From NCBI RefSeq assembly GCF_026914185.1, contig NC_070569.1, positions 1,302,001-1,366,000 of the forward strand: a stretch of 64,000 nucleotides of DNA, read 5' to 3'. The position numbers were made by a program, and so were the translations under genes. This stretch comes from Puccinia triticina (taxonomy: Eukaryota > Basidiomycota > Pucciniomycetes > Pucciniales > Pucciniaceae). Position 1 is the first letter of the stretch. Each line of letters begins with the position of its first letter. A model generated the notes under the pieces. That model did no database searches, was not told where the DNA came from, and saw nothing but the letters and a program-made list of their open reading frames with translations. Of the stretch, positions 55,340 through 64,000 are shown in pieces.

Positions 55340-56545
55340 TAATCACACCTGGTCATCAAGGGGAATAAAAAATCTTGATGACCAGATGTAACGGTAATAA
55401 AAAGGCCAGTACAGGTGCTAGTTATCAAGAGGGTAGCTCCTCTCGATGACCGGTACTGGTGCTGGTCATTGAGCGGAGTGGCAGCTCCTCTCAATGACAG
55501 GTTGGTACCGTTCATCAAGGGGAGTTAGAAACCATCTCAATGAGCAGTAAAGTGGGTCATCAAGAGGAGGTGATACTCCCCTCAATGACTAGTACAGCTG
55601 GTCATCAAGAGGAGCTGCCACTCTGCTTGATGACCAGAACCAACTGGTCATTGAGAGGAGCTGTCATTCTGCTTGACAGCTGGCACCAATTGGTCATCAA
55701 GAAGATGTGTAACTCCCTGATGACCAGTACTGGATTTCATTGAAGGGAGTTACAAGTCCTCTCGATCACCGGTCATCCGGAAGAGTTGTAACTCCCCTCA
55801 ATCAACTCCTGTACTGGTCATTGAAGGGAGTATTAACTCCTCTCAATTAATGACCGTCCTGATCATTGGGATGAGTTATAACTCCCCTTGATGACCGGCA
55901 CAGTAGGTCATTGAGAGGATGTACAACTCCTCCTGATGACTGATTTGTACTGGTCATCGGGATTCGTTGTTACTCCCCTCAATGACCAGCACAGAATGGT
56001 CCTCAAGAAGGGTTAAACCTTGCCTTGATGACCAGTCTGTCCGGTCATTGAGAGGAGCTGCAAGACTTACAAGGGCCAGCCAAGACCAGTCATCAAGAGG
56101 AGGTGTAACTCCCCTTGATGACCGGTACAGATGGACATTGAAGGGAGTCACCACTCCTCAATGACCAGCTAGGAGGTGCAACTTCCCCTTGATAGGTCAG
56201 TACTGGTCATCAAGGGGAGTTAAATTACCCCTGATGACCTTCCCCTTGATGGCCGGTCATACTGGTCACCAAGGGGAGTTACATTAACCCTGATGGATGA
56301 CAGATAAAAGCCAGTCATCAGGAGGAGTTGTCACTCCAAGTCTCCCCTCAATGACCACCTGTACTGGTCATCAAGGGGAGTTACAACTCCTCCCAAAGGC
56401 TGGTACAGACCAGTCATCATGAGGAGTTTTTACTCCCCTCAATGACCAACTGTACCAGTCATCAAGGGGAGTTACAACTCCAGCGGGTACTAACAGGTCT
56501 TCCAGAGGAGTTTTTACTCTCCTCAAAAAACTGGGATAAAAGAAT
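55340..56545. repeat. Hairpin satellite inside the CACCA-ended element
   Basis: About 28 units of the type CTCCTCTCGATGACCGGTAC...GGTCATCAAGAGGAG. The core TGACCRGT...ACYGGTCA is the same as in elements B and C. Spacers are AACTCC/GGAGTT palindromes. Confidence 0.9.
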
Positions 56546-56799
56546 CATTGGCAGGAGCTGTGCTTCCCAACAGGCTGGTTCCTGTGCCTCCAACTAAACA
56601 TAGACTACGCAGCAAAATTGTTGGACAAAGCCAACCCTGCCAGAAAAAAGAAGATAAGAGACTATTGTGACTTGCAGATAAAACTGTATACACACTTCAT
56701 CTCAAAATGGCTTGGATGAGTGATTTCCAGTTGGCTTAAACACACAACATACCCATTTGAACATAAGTATTGCAGATGCTCTTGGTTGACAGAAAAAAC

Positions 56800-56875
56800 T
56801 CAATGCTTATGGAGAGGGAATTGAACCTCGGTCATTGTCATGCTCTGCCAAATCACAATATGAAAGATAATGAAA
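56800..56875 (-). other. tRNA-like fragment (possible SINE remnant)
   Basis: On the minus strand TTTGGCAGAGCATGA resembles a pol III A box and GAGGTTCAATTCCCTC a B box with a perfectly pairing T stem (GAGG...CCTC). Only about 14 bases lie between, too few for an anticodon arm, so it is not a tRNA gene. Confidence 0.3.
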
Positions 56876-57112
56876 TCTAGACTTATGAGTAACATAGACT
56901 ACAGTTGAACAAGCATTCATGAGGAGTGAATTGTGAGTTCAAACTATTCAACATATCAAATCATCATACTAACATGAAAGAGTTTCTAATGAGGTATAAA
57001 AACAATCAAACAAAAGTTTCACACTGACATTGAAATGAATTCAGACAATTTGACTGATAAAGTTACAGCCTGGCACTCCCTGGAGAGTGCCACAGATTCC
57101 CCCCTGGTGACA

Positions 57113-58093
57113 GCCTGCAGGTGTGTGTTATAACATCTGTAACCTAGAAGATAAGAGGATCTTTCCCTTATAAGCAATGGCGCTTGGCTGATTTTTGCCG
57201 CGTCCCCTTACTTATGTAAGGGTGCTAGTCCCGCCGCCTTCCGGTGTCAAGTTGGACTTTTTTCCACTACTTCCCCCCCCAAAGGCCACAGCATATGTAC
57301 TTGTGCAAGATACAGCCATCAAGGCTGATTTGGTGGTAATTGCAAAACAGACAGAATGAGCGAGCTACAGGCTCTCGCAGTTGAACCAGGATTTTGCTTG
57401 CAAGAATCAGCCTTCAAGGCTGATTCACGGGTATCTATTGACTTGGGAGAGTTGGCAGACTTGGCGGCCAGTTGTCCCCCCAAGTTCGTGGGAACGCTGC
57501 TGCCGTCAATGCCATTGTCTTGGCGCATGCAAGACGGACGACTGTTGACAGAGCAACCTGTGGTAGTGTGAGGCTCACGTTCAGCTGCGCCGGAAATTCA
57601 TCCAGCATGGTGATGGGTTCATAATTTACACTTGGTTTGAAACAGGTTGGAAACAGTTTTGGCCCCTGTATCTGCACCACCAAGATAACTTCTTTTGATT
57701 TCAAACTTCTTTGAAAACAACCCCAAAATTATCCCAAAACTGGTTTATAATGGGGCCCTTATAAGCTTGCGAGTAGTGTGTGCGAGACCAGCTTGCCACT
57801 CCCACCGAGAGCAGACTCATACAAATATTATTTCAGATCTCTATGTATGTATATTAAAAGCGACACTATATCAGAGGCGGACCGGACCGGGGCGCTCGAA
57901 GCCCGTCGGCCACCTCACACGTATGTATTACAAAGAGGAAGAAGAAAAAGAGGGCAGAGGAAGTATGTATCCGTCCCGACATCGATGATCCGTCTACACA
58001 TATACACCAATACCGCCACAGATCCAAGAAAGAAAAAGGGCAAAAAGTGGCGGAAGAGAGAGGCAGAGGAAGGCGGGGGAGGGGGTGAGGAGG
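57113..58093. other. Intergenic, fragments of repeats
   Basis: Contains AATCAGCCTTCAAGGCTGAT-type inverted words (57310-57430), an end of the TTA-MITE family (57700-57763) and a leader-like AG-rich stretch (57940-58085). No gene supported. Probably the 3' flank of the remodeler gene. Confidence 0.4.
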
Positions 58094-61000
58094 TTACGAA
58101 TCAGCAGCGGCGGACAAGACCCGGGTCCTGAACCGATGGATGAGCGATTTCTTGACCGAAGCGTCGGCCCCAGCCTGTGACGCCTGGGTGAACAGGGGGA
58201 GCGGCTCCGGGGGACCGTCTTTTGCGGCAGCAGCAGCGGAAGAAGAGGGGTCGGCGGGAGGCCCAGGGACGGCGAGGGGGTCGGAGGCCGTGGTGGAAGG
58301 GCCGGGGTTGTTGGAGATCGAGTTATCGATCTCGATCTTCGTCGCCGCGAGCTGCAAGATGTCCTCCTATTCCTCGCAAAACCCACACCCATCCATCAGT
58401 CCCCCGCCCCATCCAAAAAGAAGTGAGACAGAGAGGACAACAGACCTCGATGGTGCCCTTCGAGATGAGCTTGTAGACGGTCACGTCGCGGGTCTGGCCC
58501 AGTCGATAGGCCCGGTCCTCCGCCTGTCGGTCGTTGTGGGGGTTGAAGTCCTGGTCGAACAGGATCACTGTGTCTGCCGCCATCAAGTTCAGACCCAGCC
58601 CGCCGGCCCGCGTCGATAACACTGCCCACCACAAACCGCATCAGCTACATATATGTCAAAGGTTGGGGAGAGGGGAGAGGGGGACGCTTACGGAAGACGG
58701 TGATGGTGGGGTCTTGGGTGAATTCATCCACCAAGGATTGCCGCTCCGTCACGTTTGTTTGGCCCGTCAGGACCACAAATTTCACGTTGAGAAGAGTGAG
58801 GACGACCTTCAGGATATCGAGCATCTGCGTGAACTGGCTGAAGATGAGAAAGCGACTATCGCTTGGTTTCGGCGGCTGTTTTCCATCACCAGTGTCCGAG
58901 TGCTTGTTGAGGCCGAGGAGATGCTGGAGAGTCTTAACTTTACCCGAGTTGAAGAACTCGTCTCTGGGCAGTTGGAAGCGCCGGAGGGACTTGTACTGGC
59001 CGCAGAAATAGTCTATCTCGTAGTCCGACATCACCTCGAGATCCTCGACGATCAGGTCCACCGAACAGTCGAAGAACGACACCTCGTTCAGACACCCCTT
59101 CGCGATCTTCCGGAGCATTGTTTCGTCGTATTGGCGTCGGAACAGTAAGGGGTGGTTCGAGACTTTGCGGAGCTCCATCAACACGTTCGTCGTCGAATTC
59201 GCAATCGCTTTCTTGCCCGGGCTTTTCTTTCCGGTGGCAGTGCCATTGCCTCCTAACAGGCCGTTCTTCTTGAAGCCTGCGATTTCCTCTTCTTCCTCCA
59301 AGTGTTCGAAGTCTTCATCGACGGATGAGTTGATGAGATACTTCTTGCTCTTCTTGACGAGTTGGTTGTAGGCCTCGGCTTGGCTGGGCTCGAGGTCGCA
59401 GTAGACGACCTTCTCGATCTTGCGGGGGAGCTCCTTGAGCACCTGAGTTTTCTTCCGACGGAGCACGAACGGACTCATCATCTTCTTGGCCCGGGTGATC
59501 CTTGTCTGAGCGAGCAGATTCACCTGGGCCTCCGAGGGCACCTTGAAGATCATCCGGAGGTCTTGCTGCGCTTGGCCGCCGAAGATCTTGGGCAGGATGA
59601 AGCTGAGCAGGGAGACCAGTTCCTGAAGGTTGTTCTGCAGCGGGGTCCCCGTGAGCAGGAGTCGCCACCCGACTTGCATCCGCATCAGGTCCTTGTACCG
59701 CTTTGACTGCGAGTTCTTGAGCTGATGGCCCTCGTCGTAGACGCAGGCATCGAAGCGCATCCGGTCGAGGAACTTCCGGTCCTCCACCGTCCCCGTCGCG
59801 ATGTTATAGGTTGTGATCACCACGTCGAGATCTGGCATCGCCTTCAACTCGTAGCGCAGCTCCATCCGCTCCATCTGGGAGCCGTAGTACTCCCGGACGA
59901 CCAGGTTCGAGCTGAAGTTGCCGAACTCCCGCTTCCAGTTCTCGAGTGTCGACGAGGGAACAACCACTAGATGAGGGCCCGGCTGGCCGGCAAGCTTCAG
60001 CTGGGAGAGGAAGCACACCACCTGCGCCGTCTTGCCCAGCCCCATCTCGTCGGCCAGGATACATGAGAGGCCTTTCGAGTAGAGCAGATTCATCCAGTTG
60101 ATCCCCAACATCTGGTACGACTTGAGCGTGATCTTCTTGGGCACTGACGGGGGCTGTCTATAGATATAGTCCGCAAACGCTTTCCTCTCTTCTTCTGTCC
60201 TCAGCCCTTGGGCATCCGTCAGATGATCAACCAGATCCGTCGCGCCCTCTTCCTCGGTCTTGCCTGTCTCACTTGATGATTGTACTCGACCCGCCCAGAT
60301 ATTCATGATCGAGGACAGATCTTGTCCATGCTTTTCACATTTACTCAGCACTCGATCGACTTCGAAGTAGCCCTATTTCACGAAAACACAGTCAGCCGAG
60401 TGAGACTTTCAGGTGAGTGGATTGGTCTTACTTTCATCATGTCTTGGTAGTGGGTCAAGATTCCTGAATTGACGCCCTTCTTCTTTCGGAGTTTAGATCG
60501 CATATCTTCGGCGTCCTTGAACGGTCGGCAGCCTACGATCATCTTGGCCTGTTCCAATGTGCAAGCTGGATACATGTGTTAATGGGTGAAAGGGGGGTGG
60601 ATGTGTGTGTGTGTGAGGATAACGTACCAGTGACAGCTGGCAGATCGGCCACGTCGCACGAGTTGAAGAACCGGATCGCGTCGTCCTCGGAGACTCTCTG
60701 ATGGTGGTGGTCGTCCTCATCCGAGCCGGCCTCGGAGCGTGCACGTTTCCATTCGTCCTGTTCCGAGTCGAGGTTTGCTTCCTGATCATCATCTGAGCCG
60801 AGGTCGATCTTCCGTCTGAGCTTCTTGGTTGTCGGCCGAGTCTTGGGGCGGGAGATGACGGCGATGCTGCAGTCTGGGTCCGAGTCGGACTCGCTGGCCG
60901 AGCTGGAGGCCAGCCTGGGCCGTTTGTTGGCCGACTTCTTGCTGCCGACTGGGGCGATGATTGAGATCTGCTCGTCCGAGTCATCTGAGTCGATCTTCCT

Positions 61001-61564
61001 CCTCGTCCTTCTCGCCGGCCGTGGCTGGGCTTCTATTTCTTTCTCCTGCTCCTCCTCGGAGCTCTCGAGCGCGATTCGACGCGTCTTCTTCTTGATCTTA
61101 TCGTTCTGAGACTTGCGATAGACTTGGGGTGATACTGTGAAGGCGAGTGGGTCGCTGGCTAATGAGGAAGCTTGTGAGGATGAGGCTGAAGGCGGTGGAG
61201 AGGTTGTTGTTGATGATGGGATGGTGATGGATTTTGAGGTTGAGTTGGGTTTGGATGTTTGAGGCTGAGCTGCGGATGATGATGATGATGGTTTTGGTTT
61301 GAGATGGTGGTGGATGCTGATCGGCTGTTGCAGGAGGAGGTCATCCTGGTCGAGTACTTCGATGCTCCCCTCGGCATCCGAGTCCTCTGATTCTGGGACG
61401 AGGGTCTTGTTACTGGCCGGCAGGGGTGGGCTGGTGGTACTGAGGTCGATGAGTTTGTGTTTGCTGGTGCTGATGTCCTTGCGGTACGACTCTGGCAGGT
61501 AGCTCGGCGGAACGATGAGTTTGTTGGTGTTTGGTTTCATGAAGTATTTTGAGGAGGAGGACAT
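58094..61564 (-). CDS. FUN30: Fun30/SMARCAD1-type SNF2 chromatin remodeler
   Basis: Five exons (61564-60628, 60565-60432, 60372-58692, 58621-58446, 58366-58094) with introns of 62, 59, 70 and 79 nt join into a 1,066-residue protein. The N-terminal 300 residues are Ser/Pro-rich and acidic. Residues about 300-360 carry the family's conserved region ([36 protein letters not shown]). The ATPase follows: motif [11 protein letters not shown] (about 465), DEGHQLKN (about 570, the DEGH box typical of Fun30), [12 protein letters not shown] (about 598). The second lobe has [33 protein letters not shown] (about 920) and [18 protein letters not shown] Ser/Ala/Pro-rich tail of 90 residues ends it. The ATG at 61564 (MSSSSKYF) is preferred over in-frame upstream codons. 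Known relatives are ATP-driven remodelers that help maintain silent heterochromatin and resect broken DNA. All motifs are intact, so it is likely functional. Confidence 0.95.
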
Positions 61565-61961
61565 CGTTCGTGTTGCGTCTTGACTCTGGCTCGGTTCCTC
61601 TTGACCGTCGAGGTCCCTGTTGACCGTCGGCAGTGACGTCGCCGTGCTCGGTCGGCCTGACGAACGCACACCAACGGCCCAGCCCACCTGCCAATACGTC
61701 ATACCCCAAGCACCACAACCAACAATTCCGTACATACATGGTGCAAAATTCAATCATACTTAGGAGTGAAAAAGGGTGATCCATCACAGTTGCAATCCTT
61801 GTCAGCAATCATGCCCCAGATAATATACCCACTTGATCACCAACTATACTTCTGTTGTCGTTTCTCTTGATCCAGGACCACAGCAAGAACAATATATCAG
61901 GAAGATCCGGACCCTGGAAACCCCCAGTAAAATGAGTGGCAGCAAAATTTCTATTTACATA

Positions 61962-62328
61962 CAGCCATTCCCAAAAAGCTTGCGGGCTCAAGGCCAAAGA
62001 TATTATTTTTTTATTTCAGCCCCAGGCCTGTACAGGCAGTCAAAACCCCTTTGGGCAGCTGTCTGGCTCAACAAGGGTGCCGCAGTGGCCACAGCCTGCA
62101 GGAAAGGGGAGGGGGATGCGGCAAAGGGTCCAACTGGTGTAAAATTGCTCCAGGATTCCAATGGTGCAACCCTTGAGGCCCCAAAGTTAAAAACAAAGAA
62201 AGTAGTGATTTTCTTCTAATCACATCACTGTATGCAGCCTGTCATACAGGGGCTATACAGAATTTGAGGCTGAAATTAGCAGTCCAAAATTTGCGCCTAC
62301 CCAACCGCAAGCTTTTTGGGAATGGCTG
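61962..62328. mobile_element. TA-flanked MITE, 367 bp
   Basis: Ends CAGCCATTCCCAAAAAGCTT (both, inverted), flanked by TA; same family as 35868-36334. It lies about 400 bases upstream of the remodeler start. The interior is non-coding. Confidence 0.88.
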
Positions 62329-62469
62329 TATACCCCAGAGAAGCCATGTGGTGCCTAGAACCCAGGGCTTCAACCGTGTGATGAACAAAAGAGGTCCCTG
62401 CATAGAATTGGCAGGACTCCGCAGTTCCAAGATGATTCCCTGGTAAAGTTGGGTGATCTGGAGAAACTC

Positions 62470-62740
62470 CTCTCCGCAGCTCTGCCGTGTTGTAGGGCTC
62501 TGAGTGGTATAAATAAAGTAAAGCAAGTGAAATAGTAAAGCTCCACAGGCGTAAACCATAAAATAAAGCTTTGCCACATAAAGAAGATAACTCCGCAAAA
62601 CCGCAAGAAAACAGCCGTAAAGCAAGCACAGAACTCCGCAAAGCACAACCGCAACACATAAAGCAAGTCCGCAACGCACGCAAAGTAAAAGAAGCACAAC
62701 AATCCGCAAAGTAAAGCAAAACCGTAAAAAGAGAGTCTGT
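62470..62740 (+). repeat. Degenerate CCGCAAAGTAAAGCA repeat
   Basis: Loosely repeated words (CCGCAAAGTAAAGCA, CCGCAAAACCGTAAA, CCGCAACACATAAAGCA) every 15-25 bases. A long minus-strand frame (62880-62242) across it, and through the MITE, is an artefact of its skewed composition. A CACACACGC/CATCCACC repeat follows at 62820-62930. Confidence 0.7.
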
Positions 62741-63244
62741 GGGGAGTATGATGATGAATCCTCCCTCCCCCACCGTGGTTTTATAGAGAAAAGGAAGAGA
62801 ACTAAAAGATATCCTCCACCTGCCTCCCACACACGCCATCCACTAACTCTGTTCACACACGCACACTTGTCATCCACCAAGAGCTATACACACACGCACG
62901 TCATCCACCAAGCTCCGCTCTCACGCTAATTCCTGTTGTCTCCGCCGCTTGGCTTTGGCCGCCGTCAAACTCCTCTCCCTATAAGCTTCCACGCCCCTGT
63001 CTAGCCTATGATGTCAGGATCCCACACGCCACCCTTTTGGCTGCCACGGCTTCCCCCAATCACCACCTCTGCTAGCCAGTACACCACGGGGTGCCTTTTT
63101 GGAAAAGGCTGACATCCTGTGGATGCTTTGGGCTGAAAAACGTCTGCATGATGTCCGGGGAGCATCCAGCAGATTCCAGGTGCACTGAGCAGCACTTGGA
63201 CGCTTTTGGATGCGTCCAAGTGATGTTCAGCCCTCAAAGACATC

Positions 63245-63470
63245 ACCTGGAGATCAAGAAAAGGTGTCCTTTGGACACTCTCAATCAAAAGTGTCCGCTG
63301 GACATCCTGAGGGTCAACATCCATTGGACACTCTGGCTGGAGTGTCCGCTGGACGTCCTGAGATTCAATATCCATTGGACACTCTGGCTGGAGACTCCTC
63401 CAGTGGAGTGTCCGCTGGACATCCTGAGAGTCAACATCCATTGGACACTCTGGCTGGAGTGTCCGATTGT
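63245..63470 (+). repeat. 51-bp minisatellite with internal palindromes
   Basis: About three and a half units beginning GTGTCCGCTGGACATCCTGA and ending TTGGACACTCTGGCTGGA. GTGTCC at the start and GGACAC within pair, so each unit is an inverted repeat. Because 51 is a multiple of three, both strands show open frames; I do not take them as genes. Confidence 0.85.
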
Positions 63471-63479
63471 CAGCTGGCT

Positions 63480-64000
63480 ACTATGGCAGAGCCACTGTGA
63501 CATAGAAATAATACAAATAAAACCATAAAGACTAGTGTTACATATGAAAGAGACATTATTACTCTTACATATGTAAAACTACGCAAAAACATTAAATCTG
63601 AGTTTATTAAAGACAGACAATCACAAAAACAAAAATCAAGGGTTTCCCCTACAAAATAATCAAAATAAAAAAATAAAAATAAAAAACAGCCCAAAAAAAA
63701 CACCCAGCCAAATACCCATCCTCTTCTAGAGAGAGTGCAAGTATTGGGCAGATGACCCCCAGCGCGCCGCATTTAAGGCAAGTTGCAAAGGGGGGTCATC
63801 ACCTTTCACCCTCAAACTGTGCAAACGCAGCAGCGGAGGGGCTTGAGTCAACTCACTGGCTGGAAGTGCAGCACAGCAAGTCGACTGGCGATTCCACTTT
63901 GCCAGAGGCCGCTCTATTTATAGGCGCACCCTCCACCCTCACTTCTCTTTCCTGACCGTCACCCATTGCAAGAAAACACCAAGACTGCCACCGCAAGCCT
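63480..64000. other. Right edge, no gene seen
   Basis: AT-rich up to 63715, then GC-richer. A TATA-like word CCTATAAATAGAG lies on the minus strand at 63911-63923, pointing leftwards, but no convincing coding region follows it; it may be an LTR promoter. Frames at the edge are too short to judge. Confidence 0.35.

Larger units (their letters stand above)
54440..57109. mobile_element. TIR element, 2.7 kb, CACCA ends, ACA duplication, hairpin-filled
   Basis: Inverted ends CACCAGGGGGGAATCTGTGG then CACTSTCCAGGGAGTGCCA, flanked by ACA (54437-54439, 57110-57112). A CAC start with a 3-base duplication is like CACTA elements. The interior has a 100-base inverted-repeat element (55230), a large hairpin satellite (55340-56545) and unrecognised AT-rich sequence at 54485-55225 and 56550-57065. 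No transposase. Confidence 0.75.

Noticed and set aside
60493..60984. 163-codon minus-strand frame and other long frames within 58-61.7 kb
   Set aside because: They lie in other frames over the remodeler exons and vanish with the five-exon model.
62242..62880. 212-codon minus-strand frame with hydrophobic segments
   Set aside because: It crosses a MITE and a degenerate CCGCAAAGTAAAGCA repeat; the apparent membrane segments come from repeat composition.
63911..63923. TATA box of a gene on the minus strand
   Set aside because: No coding region follows within the expected distance; kept only as a note.

Overview
The window looks like a piece of a repeat-rich fungal genome, most likely a basidiomycete and quite possibly a rust (Pucciniales). 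The protein-coding genes have many short GT-AG introns (59-145 nt). There are chromodomain-type Ty3 retrotransposons, hAT elements and Myb/SANT-like transposon-associated proteins, and well over half of the DNA can be assigned to transposons nested inside one another. The species is inferred from this general character, not from a marker gene.

Layout. 1-2.6 kb: two minus-strand genes with only phase-1 introns, one coding a secreted protein cut by the window edge, one a 94-residue protein, with a small inverted-repeat element between them. 2.96-18.8 kb: one minus-strand Ty3 gag-pol retrotransposon, broken open by a 4-bp-TSD LTR-like element, a 1.6-kb LTR element (itself hit by a CpG-rich palindromic element) and a 7.7-kb TIR element A. 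A contains a coiled-coil pseudogene, an inverted copy of its own insertion junction, and a second TIR element B. B carries an LTR and a large array of ACCGGT-centred hairpins. 18.8-20.3 kb: TIR element C, a relative of B. 20.37-29.94 kb: a small non-autonomous LTR element bounded by CTGCC duplications, carrying at least four insertions. 31-34 kb: a large inverted/direct repeat complex around a GC-rich gene fragment. 34.4-36.4 kb: a 1-kb near-perfect palindrome and a nest of TA-flanked elements.

37.5-44.1 kb is the first gene island: a tail-anchored RING-H2 protein and a six-exon gene for a 1,117-residue protein of unknown function. 44.7-48.5 kb: a 3.8-kb long-TIR element with mirrored 20-bp satellites and a dead hAT copy inside, inserted in a tRNA-like sequence. 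49.8-51 kb: a Myb/SANT-like gene with one in-frame stop. 51.3-57.1 kb: hairpin satellites, LTR elements and a 2.7-kb TIR element. 58.1-61.6 kb: an intact five-exon Fun30/SMARCAD1-type chromatin remodeler on the minus strand. 62-64 kb: a TA-flanked MITE, minisatellites and nothing else recognised.

Themes. (1) Several transposons with different ends are filled with arrays of short palindromes, and in the A/B/C group the palindrome sequence matches the element's own terminal motif. (2) Nearly all premature stops in the retroelements are what C-to-T transitions at Arg or Gln codons would give. (3) Target-site duplications allow an explicit order of insertions to be read.
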